From assembly GCF_000310185.1 (NCBI RefSeq), contig NZ_AMXD01000006.1:1-59350 (forward strand): a stretch of DNA of 59,350 nucleotides, given 5' to 3'. This DNA is from Thauera aminoaromatica S2. Its GTDB lineage: Bacteria > Pseudomonadota > Gammaproteobacteria > Burkholderiales > Rhodocyclaceae. The position numbers and the translations under genes are program-made. The notes under the pieces were generated by a model, which searched no databases, was not told the origin of the DNA, and worked only from the letters and a program-made list of their open reading frames with translations. Shown piece after piece: positions 45,446-55,822 of the stretch. Each line of letters begins with the position of its first letter. The first letter of the stretch is position 1.

Positions 45446-46852
45446 ATGAAAGCTCCTGCCGCACAACAGATGATCCAGAACCGCACCTTCGACGAGATCC
45501 AGGTGGGCGACTTCGCCCAGCTCGTCCGCACGCTGCGCCCCGAGGACATCCACCTGTTCGCCGCCATGTCGGGCGACGTCAACCCGACCCACGTCGATCT
45601 CGAATACGCACGCTCCAGCCAGTTCCGCGAGGTCGTCGGCCACAGCATGTGGGGCAGCACGCTGATCTCCACCGTGCTCGGCACCGAGTTCCCCGGCCCC
45701 GGCACGGTGTACGTGTCGCAGGGGCTGAACTTCTGGCGCCCGATCACGATCGGCGACACGCTGACGATCACGGTCACCTGCAAGGAAAAGTTCGAGCACA
45801 ACCACCACATCATCTTCGACTGCCTGGCGGTGAACCAGGACGGTCTCAAGGTGATCGACGGCATCGCCGAGGTGATGGCGCCGACCGAGAAGATCTCGCG
45901 CGCGCGCGTCGTGCTGCCCGAGGTCACCGTGTCCGACCGCGAGCTGCGCTACCGCCACCTGCTGTCGGTGTCGGCCGGCCTGTCGCCGATCCCGATCGCG
46001 GTGGCCCACCCCTGCGACCGCGAATCCCTGCTCGGCCCGGTCCAGGCGGCACGCGCCGGCCTGGTCGAGCCGATCCTGGTCGGCCCCGAGTCGCGCATCC
46101 GCGCCGTGGCCGAAGAACACGAGATCGACATCAAGGGCCTGCGCATCGTCGACACCGAACACAGCCACGCCTCGGCCGAGGTGGCCGTCGCCCTGTGCCG
46201 CGACGGCGGCGCCGAGGCGCTGATGAAGGGCTCGCTGCACACCGACGAGATGATGAGCCAGGTGATCAAGCACCTGCGCACCGGCCGCCGCATCAGCCAC
46301 GTCTTCCTCGCCGACGTGCCGACCTACCCGCACCCGCTGATGATCACCGACGCGGCGATCATGATCGAGCCCACCCTCGAGGATAAGGTCGACATCATCC
46401 AGAACGCGATCGAGCTCGCCCACATCCTCGGCCTGCCCGAACCCAAGGTGGCGATCCTGTCGGCGGTCGAGACCGTGACCTCGAAGATCCGCTCGACGAT
46501 CGACGCCGCCGCGCTGTGCAAGATGGCCGACCGCGGCCAGATCAAGGGTGGCCTGCTCGACGGCCCGCTCGCCTTCGACAACGCGGTGTCGCTGGTCGCC
46601 GCCAAGACCAAGGGCATCAAGTCGGTCGTGGCCGGCAACGCCGACATCCTGGTGGTGCCCGACCTCGAGTCCGGCAACATGGTCGCCAAGCAGCTCGAAT
46701 ATCTCGCCAACGCGCTGATGGCCGGCGTGGTGCTGGGCGCGCGCGTGCCGATCGTGCTGACCAGCCGTGCCGACACCGCCGAGACGCGCACCGCGTCGTG
46801 CGCGGTCGTGCAGCTGATGGCCCACAAGAAGCGCGAGGCCCTGAAGGCATGA
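45446..46852 (+). CDS. Bifunctional MaoC-type enoyl-CoA hydratase/phosphate acetyltransferase
   Basis: 468 residues. An N-terminal MaoC hot-dog domain (about 1-150; FAAMSGDVNPTHVD) is fused to a C-terminal phosphate acetyl/butyryltransferase (about 170-468; HPCDRESLLGPVQAA, MKGSLHTDEMM, TDAAIMIEPTLEDKVDI). The second part converts acyl-CoA plus phosphate to acyl phosphate, which AckA, encoded next with an ATGA overlap, turns into ATP. The start at MKAPAAQ has GAGAG upstream. It is divergent from glmU across 276 bp, which contain a TTGACG-like -35. Confidence 0.93.
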   Translation: MKAPAAQQMIQNRTFDEIQVGDFAQLVRTLRPEDIHLFAAMSGDVNPTHVDLEYARSSQFREVVGHSMWGSTLISTVLGTEFPGPGTVYVSQGLNFWRPITIGDTLTITVTCKEKFEHNHHIIFDCLAVNQDGLKVIDGIAEVMAPTEKISRARVVLPEVTVSDRELRYRHLLSVSAGLSPIPIAVAHPCDRESLLGPVQAARAGLVEPILVGPESRIRAVAEEHEIDIKGLRIVDTEHSHASAEVAVALCRDGGAEALMKGSLHTDEMMSQVIKHLRTGRRISHVFLADVPTYPHPLMITDAAIMIEPTLEDKVDIIQNAIELAHILGLPEPKVAILSAVETVTSKIRSTIDAAALCKMADRGQIKGGLLDGPLAFDNAVSLVAAKTKGIKSVVAGNADILVVPDLESGNMVAKQLEYLANALMAGVVLGARVPIVLTSRADTAETRTASCAVVQLMAHKKREALKA

Positions 46853-48033
46853 AGGCCGTCCTCGTTCTCAATGCGGGCTCGTCGAGCCTGAAGTTCGCGC
46901 TCTACCCGGTCGACGGTGACGTGGCCGCCGCGCCGGCGGTGTCCGGCCAGGTCGAAGGCATCGGCGCCAGACCCGAGGTCACCTTCAAGACCGCCGCGGG
47001 CGAACGCATCCAGGAGCCGGTGGTGACCGGCGGCAGCCAGGGCGAACAGCATCGCGACGCGCTCGAGCACGTCTTCGCGCTGCTCGTCCGCCACAACCCG
47101 GCGCTCGACATCGTCGCCGCCGGCCACCGCATCGTGCACGGCGGCGAGCACTACAGCGCGCCGACCCGGCTGGACGAGGCGGTGCTGCGCACGCTCGACA
47201 CCTTCGTGCCGCTCGCCCCGCTGCACCAGCCGCACAACCTGCGCGCGGTGCGCGCGGTCGCCACGCTGATGCCGCAGGTGCCGCAGGTGGGCTGCTTCGA
47301 CACCGCCTTCCACCGCACCCAGCCGGCGGTCGCGCAGGCCTTCGCGCTGCCGCGCAGGCTGTCGGCCGAGGGCATCAAGCGCTACGGCTTCCACGGCCTG
47401 TCCTACGACTACGTCGCGCGCCAGCTGCCGGCAGTGGTCGGCGAGCGCGCCCGCGGCGCGGTGGTGATCGCCCACCTCGGCAACGGCGCGTCGATGTGCG
47501 CGCTGCGCGACGGTCGCAGCGTCGCGTCGACGATGGGCTTCACCGCGGTCGAGGGCCTGATGATGGGCACCCGCACCGGCAGCCTCGACCCCGGCGTGAT
47601 GCTCTACCTGATGGAGCAGAAGGGCATGGACGCCAAGGCGCTCACCAGCCTGCTCTACAAGGAATCGGGCCTGCTCGGCGTGTCGGGCATCAGCCAGGAC
47701 ATGCGCACCCTGCTCGCCTCCGACGCCCCCGAGGCCAAGGAAGCGGTGGACCTGTTCTGCTACCGCATCGCGCGCGAGCTCGGCTCGCTGGCTGCGGCGG
47801 CGGGCGGGCTGGACGCGCTGGTGTTCACCGGCGGCATCGGCGAGCACGCCGCGCCGGTGCGCGAGAAGGTGGCCGCGCTGGCGGCGTGGATGGGCATCGA
47901 GGTCGACCCCGCCGCCAACGCCGACCACGCCCGCCGCATCGACACCGCGGCCAGCCGCGTCGCGGTCGCCGTGGTGCCGACCAACGAAGAGCGCATGATC
48001 GCGCGCTACACGGCGGAGACGCTGGGGCTGTAG
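46849..48033 (+). CDS. ackA: Acetate kinase
   Basis: 394 residues from MKAVLVLNAGSSSLKFALY. Kinase landmarks: HRIVHGGEHY, FHGLSYDY, HLGNGASMCALRDGRSVASTMG, MGTRTGSLDPG and FTGGIGEHA. It transfers phosphate from acyl phosphate to ADP. A few bases overlap the preceding pta domain gene. Confidence 0.96.
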   Translation: MKAVLVLNAGSSSLKFALYPVDGDVAAAPAVSGQVEGIGARPEVTFKTAAGERIQEPVVTGGSQGEQHRDALEHVFALLVRHNPALDIVAAGHRIVHGGEHYSAPTRLDEAVLRTLDTFVPLAPLHQPHNLRAVRAVATLMPQVPQVGCFDTAFHRTQPAVAQAFALPRRLSAEGIKRYGFHGLSYDYVARQLPAVVGERARGAVVIAHLGNGASMCALRDGRSVASTMGFTAVEGLMMGTRTGSLDPGVMLYLMEQKGMDAKALTSLLYKESGLLGVSGISQDMRTLLASDAPEAKEAVDLFCYRIARELGSLAAAAGGLDALVFTGGIGEHAAPVREKVAALAAWMGIEVDPAANADHARRIDTAASRVAVAVVPTNEERMIARYTAETLGL

Positions 48034-48089
48034 GCGGCGCGGGCGGCGCGCATCGGCCAGCGCCGGCGCGCCGCGCTTCATCCATCGGC

Positions 48090-48326
48090 CGGATCGCGAC
48101 TTGCGTCGCTCCTACAAGATCCTCGCCGGATCGCGACTCGCGTCGCTCCTACAAGACCCTCGCCGGATCGCGACTTGCGTCGCTCCTACAAGACCCTCGC
48201 CGGATCGCGACTCGCGTCGCTCCCACAAGACCCCGCCGGATCGCGACTTGCGTCGCTCCTACGCCCCGCATGCGGGCACGGGGGTCGGGGGCGCTGTGGG
48301 AGCGACGCAAGTCGCGATCGCGGCCT
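48090..48326. repeat. REP-like tandem array
   Basis: Five head-to-tail copies of a 36-37-bp unit (CGGATCGCGACTTGCGTCGC then TCCTACAAGACCCTCGC) start at 48090, 48127, 48164, 48201 and 48237. One inverted partial copy ending in GACGCAAGTCGCGATC closes the array at about 48296-48322. The copies differ mainly by T/C at one position. This is the extragenic palindrome type common in high-GC Proteobacteria; it fills most of the gap between ackA and ggt. Confidence 0.88.
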
Positions 48327-48450
48327 CTCGACCCGCGCAGTCCGCCCTCCCCGCGCGATCCTTTCGCCCCAATCCACCCGGGTATTCCCGCCTTGGGCAT
48401 ACCCTGCGGCCGGTGCTACCGTCATGCTCCCCAGCACGACGGAGCACACC

Positions 48451-50190
48451 ATGAAAAGGCAAACCCTCCTCGCCACCGCGCTCATGATGGCGGCGTTCGG
48501 CGCCCTGGCGAAGCAGCCGGTCGACACCGGCCACGGCGGCGCGGTCGCCACCATCTCGCACGAGGCCAGCCTGGCCGCGATGCAGATCCTCGACGCCGGC
48601 GGCAACGCCATCGACGCCGCGGTGGCCGCGGCGGCCGCGCTCGGCGTCACCGACCCGTTCAGCTGCGGCATCGGCGGCGGCGGCTTCATGCTGATCTACT
48701 CCGCGAAAGACCGGCGCGTGATCGCCATCGACCACCGCGAGGTCGCCCCGGCGAGCTTCCACCCCGGCGTCTTCCTCGACGCCGAGGGCAAGGAGATGGA
48801 CTGGAAGGCCACCGTGCCCAACGGCATCTCGGTCGGGGTGCCCGGCACGGTGCGCGGCTGGCACGAGGCGCTGACGCGCTACGGCACGATGGGCTTCGAC
48901 AAGGTGCTCGCGCCCGCCATCCGGGTGGCCGAAGAAGGCTTCGCGGTCGGCCCCAACTTCCACCGCATCAACAAGATCAACGAGGCCAAGTTCGCGCGCT
49001 TCTCCACCGCGTCGGCGCTCTACCTGCAGGACGGCAAGGCGCTGCCGGTGGGCACGCGTTTCCGCAACCCCGAGCTCGCGCAGACCTACCGCGATATCGC
49101 GCGCGGCGGGGTGAAGGCCTTCTACGAGGGCCCGATCGCGGCGAGCATGGTGGCGGCGGTGAACCACCCGCCGGTCACGCCCGGCACGAGCGTGATCGCC
49201 GGCGGCCTCACCATGGCCGACCTGAAGGACTACGAGGCGCGCATCCGTCCGCCGATCCGCTCGACCTATCGTGGCTACGAGATCCACGGCATGCCTGCGC
49301 CCTCGAGCGGCGGCATCGCGATCGCGCAGGCGCTCAACCTGCTCGAGACCTTCGACCTCGCCGGCAAGCCGCGCGCCGAGATCGAGCACCTCTACCTCGA
49401 GGCCTCGCGCCTGGCCTTCGCCGACCGCAACGCCTACGTGGCCGACGAGGAGTTCGTGGATGTGCCCAAGGACGGCCTGCTGTCGAAGGCCTACGCGCGC
49501 GAGCGCGCGCGGCAGATCGGCGCCCGCGCGGCGCCGGGCAAGGTCGCGGCGGGCGACCCCTACCCCTTCGAGGACGACCGCTCGGTGCCGCTGCGCCCGC
49601 AGCCGAAGCCGCTCGCGCAGGAGTCGATGCATACCACCCACCTCACGGTGTCCGACCGCGAGGGCAACGTGGTCGCCTACACCTTCACCATCGAGGACTG
49701 GGGCGGCAGCGGCATCGTGGTGCCGGGGCGCGGCTTCCTGCTCAACAACGAGCTCACCGACTTCGACTTCAGCGGCCCCCACCCCAACCTGCCCGAGGCC
49801 TTCAAGCGCCCGCGCTCGAGCATGAGCCCGACCATCGTGCTGAAGGACGGCGCGCCCGCGTTCACGATCGGCTCGCCCGGCGGCTCGACCATCATCACCA
49901 CCGCGCTGCAGACCATCGTCAATCACGTCGACCTGGGCATGAGCCTGGCCGACGCGCTCGCCGCCCCGCGCATGAGCCAGCGCAACGGCGAGACGACCCT
50001 GGTCGAGACCCTGCTTGGCTTCCCGGGCAGCGAGCAGGCCAAGGCGCTGGAGGCGAAGGGCCACAAGTGGCGCGAGACCGACCAGATCGGCGCCGCCAAC
50101 GCCATCCGCTTCAACCCCGACGGCACGGTGACCGCGGTCAGCGAGCCGCTGCGCCACGGCGGCGGCAGCGCGATCGTGCAGAAGCAGTGA
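48451..50190 (+). CDS. ggt: Gamma-glutamyltransferase
   Basis: 579 residues with a signal peptide (LLATALMMAAFGALA) and GGAG upstream of the ATG. The proenzyme features are GGNAIDAAVAAAAALGVTDPFSCGIGGGGFML, the autoprocessing Thr in MHTTHLTVSD and the SPGGSTIITTALQ loop. The periplasmic enzyme cleaves glutathione and transfers gamma-glutamyl groups. Length and motifs complete. Confidence 0.95.
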   Translation: MKRQTLLATALMMAAFGALAKQPVDTGHGGAVATISHEASLAAMQILDAGGNAIDAAVAAAAALGVTDPFSCGIGGGGFMLIYSAKDRRVIAIDHREVAPASFHPGVFLDAEGKEMDWKATVPNGISVGVPGTVRGWHEALTRYGTMGFDKVLAPAIRVAEEGFAVGPNFHRINKINEAKFARFSTASALYLQDGKALPVGTRFRNPELAQTYRDIARGGVKAFYEGPIAASMVAAVNHPPVTPGTSVIAGGLTMADLKDYEARIRPPIRSTYRGYEIHGMPAPSSGGIAIAQALNLLETFDLAGKPRAEIEHLYLEASRLAFADRNAYVADEEFVDVPKDGLLSKAYARERARQIGARAAPGKVAAGDPYPFEDDRSVPLRPQPKPLAQESMHTTHLTVSDREGNVVAYTFTIEDWGGSGIVVPGRGFLLNNELTDFDFSGPHPNLPEAFKRPRSSMSPTIVLKDGAPAFTIGSPGGSTIITTALQTIVNHVDLGMSLADALAAPRMSQRNGETTLVETLLGFPGSEQAKALEAKGHKWRETDQIGAANAIRFNPDGTVTAVSEPLRHGGGSAIVQKQ

Positions 50191-50294
50191 GGCGGCACCG
50201 GCCCGGGCGCGAAGACCAGGCCGCGCGGCGCGAATCGCGGCCGCGGCCTGCCGGGGGCGCCTGCAGGGCCGGCGTCCTTGTCGAAACCGAACCT

Positions 50295-52067
50295 TCAGGC
50301 CGGCTCGCCGTGGAAGCGGAAGCCGCCGCGGCCATCGTGCTTGACGGCATAGAGCGCGGCGTCCGCGCGGCGCTGCAGTTCCCCGGCGTCGGCGTCGTCC
50401 TGCGGACCGAGGGCGATGCCGACCGAGGCGCCGATGTGCGCGACGCCCTCGCCGAGCTCGAAGGGCAAGGCCATGGCGGCGCAGATGCGCTCGGCCACCT
50501 CGGCGGCATCCTCGCGGCCGCCGACCTCGCCGAGGATCACCGCGAACTCGTCGCCGCCCAGGCGCGCCACCGTGTCGGAGGCGCGCACGCACAGTTCCAG
50601 GCGGCGGCCGACCTCGACCAGCAGCGCGTCGCCGGCGAGGTGGCCGAAGCGGTCATTGACGCCCTTGAAGTGGTCGAGGTCGACCAGCATCAGCGCGAAA
50701 CGCTCGCCATGGCGTAGCGCGCTGGCGATCGCCGACTGCAGCCGATCCTCGAACAGGCGGCGGTTGGGCAGGCCGGTGAGCGCATCGTGGTTGGCGCGGA
50801 AGCGCAGCTTCTCCTCGGTCTGCTTGCGCGAGGTGATGTCGGTCATCGTGGCGACGAAGCCCTCGGGCGCGTCGGCCTCGCCGATCCGCACCGCCGACAT
50901 CCACTGCACGTACAGGTCGCCGTCCTTGCGCCGGTTCCACACCTCGCCCTGCCAGCGTCCGGCGGCGGCCAGCGTGGCGAGGAGCTCGCGGAAGAAGGCC
51001 CGGTCGTGGCGCCCCGAGCCGAGCATGGACGGCTTGCGGCCAAGGACTTCTTCGGCCGCGTAGCCGGTGATTTCGCAGAAGGCGGGGTTCACCTGGACGA
51101 TGCGCAGCGCGGCGTCGAGCAGCATGATGCCCTCGGCGGCACTGTCGAAGATCGCGCGGTAGCGCGACTCGCTCGCCGCCAGGCGCTGCTCGCTGCGCCG
51201 GTGCAGGTCGACCTCGCCGGCGAGGCGGCGGTTGGCCTCGGCGAGTTCGACGGTGCGCCGCTCGATCAGACGCTCCTGCTCGGCGTTGATCCGCCGCACC
51301 TGGACGACATGGCGCCGGTTGGCACGCAGCAGGCCGTGCATCAGGCCGGCGGCGAGCAGCCCGGCGAGCAGATAGACGAAGACCGCGCGCATGCGCAGCT
51401 GATCGCGCCGGGCGATCAGCACCTCGGCAGGCATCGTCACCGAGATGCCGCCGCGGATGTCGCCCACCTGGTAACCCTGCTCTGCATGACACTGCAGGCA
51501 GGGCTCGCGCACCAGCAAGGGTGCCATGTAGCGATGCGCCGGGCCGCTTCCGCCCTCGCCGCCGCCCTCCACCAGCGCCAGCACCTCGGTCTCGCCGGCC
51601 TCGAACCGCGCGAGCGCCATCGCCTCCCAGGCGTCGGGACGGTTCTCGGGTCGGATCGGCTTGAGGCTGGTGAGGTGCAGGCGCGCGCCCTCCGCGTGCA
51701 GGGCGAGGTCGGCGATCTGCCGCGTCATGTAGGCCGGGTTGACCATGGTCAGGCGCACGCCGTCGGTGGTCTGCAGGTCGCGCGCCGGGTGCTTCAGCCA
51801 AGGGTTCGGCTGGGTGCTCTCGTCCACCACGACATACACCCCGCCATGCCTGGCGTTCCACTCGCGGGTGGTCTGGATCAGCGAGAACAGCGCCGCACCG
51901 CGTTCGCGGGCGATCGCGACGACGCTGCGGTCGATCAGCCGCCATTCGAGCACCAGCAACGTTCCGAACAGCAGCGCGCCGCAGAGGTAGATGAGCGCGA
52001 CGACGCGCAGGGGATGCGCATCGCCGGATGCGGACTCCGACGCCATGTCATCGCCTCCGGTGGTCAT
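50295..52067 (-). CDS. Heme-motif sensor diguanylate cyclase (DUF3365-PAS-GGDEF)
   Basis: 590 residues. A transmembrane helix (VVALIYLCGALLFGTLLVLEW), a periplasmic Tll0287-like/DUF3365 domain with CLQCH (a c-type heme attachment motif), a second helix (VYLLAGLLAAGLMHGLL), a coiled coil, a PAS domain (FDSAAEGIMLLDAALRIVQVN) with its PAC tail, and a GGDEF domain (LTGLPNRRLFEDRL; RLGGDEFAVIL) with an intact catalytic motif. It likely couples periplasmic redox or gas state to cyclic di-GMP synthesis. Confidence 0.93.
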   Translation of the reverse strand: MTTGGDDMASESASGDAHPLRVVALIYLCGALLFGTLLVLEWRLIDRSVVAIARERGAALFSLIQTTREWNARHGGVYVVVDESTQPNPWLKHPARDLQTTDGVRLTMVNPAYMTRQIADLALHAEGARLHLTSLKPIRPENRPDAWEAMALARFEAGETEVLALVEGGGEGGSGPAHRYMAPLLVREPCLQCHAEQGYQVGDIRGGISVTMPAEVLIARRDQLRMRAVFVYLLAGLLAAGLMHGLLRANRRHVVQVRRINAEQERLIERRTVELAEANRRLAGEVDLHRRSEQRLAASESRYRAIFDSAAEGIMLLDAALRIVQVNPAFCEITGYAAEEVLGRKPSMLGSGRHDRAFFRELLATLAAAGRWQGEVWNRRKDGDLYVQWMSAVRIGEADAPEGFVATMTDITSRKQTEEKLRFRANHDALTGLPNRRLFEDRLQSAIASALRHGERFALMLVDLDHFKGVNDRFGHLAGDALLVEVGRRLELCVRASDTVARLGGDEFAVILGEVGGREDAAEVAERICAAMALPFELGEGVAHIGASVGIALGPQDDADAGELQRRADAALYAVKHDGRGGFRFHGEPA

Positions 52068-52113
52068 GCTTCATTCTATGGAGAAAGCGCGCATGGAAGC
52101 GTGACACCTTTCC

Positions 52114-53994
52114 TCACGCGGGGCAGGCGGGATGAAGCGGCGTGCCGTCCTCGGCCTCCTCGCCGAGGAAGCCGCCGCTCTGGTGCGCCCACAGCCGCGC
52201 ATAGAGGCCGCCGCGGGCGAGCAGGCTGTGGTGGTCGCCCTCCTCCACGATGCGGCCCTTGTCCATCACCACCAGGCGATCCATCGCCGCGATGGTGGAC
52301 AAGCGGTGCGCGATCGCCACCACGGTCTTGCCTTCCATCAGGCGATACAGGCTGGCCTGGATGGCGGCCTCGACCTCGGAGTCGAGCGCGCTGGTGGCCT
52401 CGTCGAGCAGCAGGATGGGCGCGTCCTTCAGCATCACGCGCGCGATCGCAATGCGCTGGCGCTGGCCGCCGGAGAGCTTCACGCCGCGCTCGCCGACGTG
52501 GGCGTCGTAGCCGCTGCGACCCTTGGGGTCGGTAAGGCCGAGGATGAACTCGTGCGCCTCGGCCCGCTTCGCGGCGGCGATCATGTCGGCGTCGGTGGCG
52601 TCGGGGCGGCCGTAGAGGATGTTGTCGCGCACCGAGCGGTGCAGCAGCGAGGTGTCCTGGGTGACCATGCCGATCTGCGCGCGCAGGCTGTCCTGCGTCA
52701 CGCCGGCGATGTCCTGGCCGTCGATCAGGATGCGGCCCTGCTCGAGATCGTAGAAGCGCAGCAGCAGGTTCACCAGGGTCGACTTGCCCGCGCCCGAGCG
52801 CCCGACCACGCCGATCTTCTCGCCCGGACGGATGGTCAGCGTGAAGTCGTCGATCACCCGCCGCGCCTGCGGCCCGGTGGCGCCGTAGGCGAACACGAGC
52901 CGCTCGAAGCGCACCTCGCCGCGGCTCACCACCAGCGCCTTGGCGTCGCTACGGTCGACCACCGCATGCGGGCGCGACAAGGTGTTGATGCCGTCCTGCA
53001 CGGTGCCGACGTTCTCGAACAGCGAGGCCATCTCCCACATCACCCAGTGCGACATGCCGTTCAGGCGCAGCGCCATCGCGGTCGCCGCCGCCACCGCGCC
53101 GACCCCGACCTCGCCCTGGCTCCACAGCCACAGCGTCGTGCCGCCGGTGGCGAGGATCAGCCCCATCGACAGGCTGTGATTGACGATCTCGATGCCGCTC
53201 ACCAGGCGCATCTGCGCATGCACGGTGCCGAGGAACTCCTGCATCGCGCCGCGCGCGTAGCCGGCCTCGCGGCCGGCGTGGGAGAACAGCTTGACGGTGG
53301 CGATGTTGGTGTAGGCGTCGGTGATGCGCCCGGTCATCAGCGCGCGCGCGTCGGCCTGGGCGCGCGACACCTTCGACAGGCGCGGCACGAACCAGCGCAG
53401 CGCCAGCACATAGAGCGCCAGCCAGCCGAGGAAGGGTGCGAGCAGCCAGGCGTCGAAGCTCGCCACCACCGCGGTCATGGTGAAGAAGTAGATGCTCACG
53501 AACACCAGGATGTCGGTAAGGATCAGGCAGGTGTCGCGCACCGCGAGCGCGGTCTGCATGACCTTGGCCGACACCCGGCCGGCGAACTCGTCCTGGTAGA
53601 AGCTCATGCTCTGGCCGAGCATCAGGCGGTGGAAGCGCCAGCGCAGCCGCATCGGGAAGTTGCCCGCCAGGCTCTGGTGCTTGAGCAGGGTCTGCACCGC
53701 CACCAGCACGATGCTGCCGAGGATGATGGCCGCGAGCAGCAGCAGGGTGCCGCCCTCGTCCGCCCACAGGCGCGCGGGCTCGACCGCGGCCAGCCAGTCG
53801 ACCACGCGGCCGAGCATGGCGAACAGCAGGGCCTCGAAGGCGCCGATGGTCGCGGTGAGCAGCATCATGCCGAGGATGAAGGGCCGCATGCCCTCGGTGC
53901 CCGCCCACAGGAAGGCGAAGAAGCCGCGCGGCGCGGGGCCGGGGGCGGCTTCGGGATAGGGGTCGACGCGGCGTTCGAACCAGCTGAAAGGCAC
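52114..53994 (-). CDS. ABC transporter, fused membrane and ATPase domains
   Basis: 626 residues from a GTG preceded by GGAGAG. Six-helix transmembrane region (about 40-350), then an ATPase with Walker A GRSGAGKST, signature LSGGQRQRIAIARV and Walker B ILLLDEATSALD, ending in an H-loop IAHRLSTI. An MsbA/multidrug-type homodimeric exporter. The substrate is not evident. Confidence 0.93.
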   Translation of the reverse strand: MPFSWFERRVDPYPEAAPGPAPRGFFAFLWAGTEGMRPFILGMMLLTATIGAFEALLFAMLGRVVDWLAAVEPARLWADEGGTLLLLAAIILGSIVLVAVQTLLKHQSLAGNFPMRLRWRFHRLMLGQSMSFYQDEFAGRVSAKVMQTALAVRDTCLILTDILVFVSIYFFTMTAVVASFDAWLLAPFLGWLALYVLALRWFVPRLSKVSRAQADARALMTGRITDAYTNIATVKLFSHAGREAGYARGAMQEFLGTVHAQMRLVSGIEIVNHSLSMGLILATGGTTLWLWSQGEVGVGAVAAATAMALRLNGMSHWVMWEMASLFENVGTVQDGINTLSRPHAVVDRSDAKALVVSRGEVRFERLVFAYGATGPQARRVIDDFTLTIRPGEKIGVVGRSGAGKSTLVNLLLRFYDLEQGRILIDGQDIAGVTQDSLRAQIGMVTQDTSLLHRSVRDNILYGRPDATDADMIAAAKRAEAHEFILGLTDPKGRSGYDAHVGERGVKLSGGQRQRIAIARVMLKDAPILLLDEATSALDSEVEAAIQASLYRLMEGKTVVAIAHRLSTIAAMDRLVVMDKGRIVEEGDHHSLLARGGLYARLWAHQSGGFLGEEAEDGTPLHPACPA

Positions 53995-54060
53995 GGCGGC
54001 TCTCCGTGATGGGTCCGGCCTGTGACCGGCCGGATGGGCCGCGGGTGCCCGCGGCAAAGC

Positions 54061-54084
54061 AAAAAGCCCCGCGCGTGGCGGGGC
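54061..54084 (-). terminator. Rho-independent terminator after ahpF
   Basis: Minus strand GCCCCGC...GCGGGGC with a 5-base loop, followed by TTTTTGC. It lies about 50 bp past the ahpF stop and separates it from the ABC transporter gene. Confidence 0.85.
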
Positions 54085-54131
54085 GGGGTTCGCGGCTGCC
54101 GCCACCCGCGCAGGAGGGCGGCGGGCCGGGC

Positions 54132-55691
54132 TTACATGGTCGGCGCGCTGCTGCGGATCAGGTGGTCGAAGGCGGACAGCGAAGCCTTGGCACCTTCGCC
54201 CATGGCGATGATGATCTGCTTGTACGGCACCGTGGTGCAGTCGCCGGCGGCGAAGATGCCCGGCACCGAGGTCTGGCCCTTGGCGTCCACGATCACCTCG
54301 CCGAAGCGCGACAGTTCGAGCGTGCCCCTGAGGAAGTCGGTGTTGGGCAGCAGGCCGATCTGCACGAAGATGCCTTCGAGCTCGAGACGGTGCTCGGCGT
54401 TGGTCTTGCGATCCTTGTACACCAGGCCATTCACCTTGTCGGCACCGGTGACCTCGGTGGTCTGCGCGCTCTTGATCACGCTGACGTTGGGCAGGCTGTA
54501 GAGCTTCTTCTGCAGCACGGCGTCGGCGCGCAGGTCGTCGGCGAACTCGAGCAGGGTCACGTGGGCGACCACGCCGGCGAGGTCGATCGCGGCCTCGACG
54601 CCGGAGTTGCCGCCGCCGATCACCGCCACGCGCTTGCCCTTGAACAGCGGGCCGTCGCAGTGCGGGCAGTAGGCCACGCCCTTGCCGCGGAACTCCTTCT
54701 CGCCGGGCACGTTCATCTCGCGCCAGCGCGCACCGGTGGCGACGATCACGGTCTTGGCCTTGAGGCTGGCGCCGTTCTCCATCTTCACCTCGTGCTGGTT
54801 CTCGCCCGGCACCACGCCGGCAACGCGCTGCAGGTTCATGACGTCGACTTCGTATTCCTTGACGTGCTCCTCCAGGCTGGCGACCAGCTTGGGGCCTTCG
54901 GTGTACTTCACCGAAATGAAGTTCTCGATCGCCAGCGTGTCCATGACCTGGCCGCCGAAGCGCTCGGCCACCACGCCGGTGCGGATGCCCTTGCGCGCGG
55001 CGTAGATCGCCGCCGCCGCGCCGGCCGGTCCGCCCCCCACGACAAGCACGTCGAAGGCCGGCTTCTCGGAGAGCTTCCTGGCGTCGCGCGCCGCGGCGCC
55101 GGTGTCGACCTTGGCGAGGATCTGGCCGAGCTCGAGGCGGCCCTGGTCGAACTCCTCGCCGTTCAGGTACACCGTCGGCACCGCCATGATCTGGCGCTCC
55201 TCGACTTCCTTCTGGAACAGCGCGCCATCGATCATGGTGTGGCGGATCTTCGGGTTGAGCACCGCCATCAGGTTGAGCGCCTGCACCACGTCCGGGCAGT
55301 TGTGGCAGGACAGCGAGATGTAGGTCTCGAAGTTCAGCTCGACGTCGAGGTTCCTGATCTGCTCGATCACCTCGGCCTCGACCTTGGGCGGGTAGCCGCC
55401 GGCCTGCAGCAGGGCGAGGATCAGGGAGGTGAACTCGTGGCCCATGGGCAGGCCTGCGAAGCGCACGCGCGCCTCGCCGCCGCGCGGTCCGACCGAGAAC
55501 GAGGGCTTGCGTTCGTCGTCATCGCGACGCTCGACCAGGGTGATCAGCTTCGACTGCTCGGTGACGTCGTGCAGCAGCTCGAGCAGTTCCTTCGACTTCG
55601 GACCATCATCCAGCGACGCCACGATCTCGATCGGCTGCGTCACCCGCTCCAGGTAGGCTTTCAGTTGAGTCTTGATGTTGGCGTCCAGCAT
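54132..55691 (-). CDS. ahpF: Alkyl hydroperoxide reductase subunit F
   Basis: 519 residues, starting [14 protein letters not shown] with GGGGAG upstream. The N-terminal tandem thioredoxin-like domain has CHNC; then come the FAD-binding [17 protein letters not shown], the redox CPHC ([12 protein letters not shown]), NADH-binding [12 protein letters not shown] and GIFAAGDC. It passes electrons from NADH to AhpC, encoded about 130 bp upstream on the same strand. Confidence 0.97.
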   Translation of the reverse strand: MLDANIKTQLKAYLERVTQPIEIVASLDDGPKSKELLELLHDVTEQSKLITLVERRDDDERKPSFSVGPRGGEARVRFAGLPMGHEFTSLILALLQAGGYPPKVEAEVIEQIRNLDVELNFETYISLSCHNCPDVVQALNLMAVLNPKIRHTMIDGALFQKEVEERQIMAVPTVYLNGEEFDQGRLELGQILAKVDTGAAARDARKLSEKPAFDVLVVGGGPAGAAAAIYAARKGIRTGVVAERFGGQVMDTLAIENFISVKYTEGPKLVASLEEHVKEYEVDVMNLQRVAGVVPGENQHEVKMENGASLKAKTVIVATGARWREMNVPGEKEFRGKGVAYCPHCDGPLFKGKRVAVIGGGNSGVEAAIDLAGVVAHVTLLEFADDLRADAVLQKKLYSLPNVSVIKSAQTTEVTGADKVNGLVYKDRKTNAEHRLELEGIFVQIGLLPNTDFLRGTLELSRFGEVIVDAKGQTSVPGIFAAGDCTTVPYKQIIIAMGEGAKASLSAFDHLIRSSAPTM

Positions 55692-55822
55692 GATGGTCAC
55701 TCCCCTTCTGTTTTGCGACCGCCGCTGTTTACGGCAGTCCGGATACGACGCAGCCGGCGCGTGGCCGGCTGCGGAGCTTGCGCCCCGGACCACGGCGGTC
55801 CGGGGAAAGGTGCAGCACTGCC

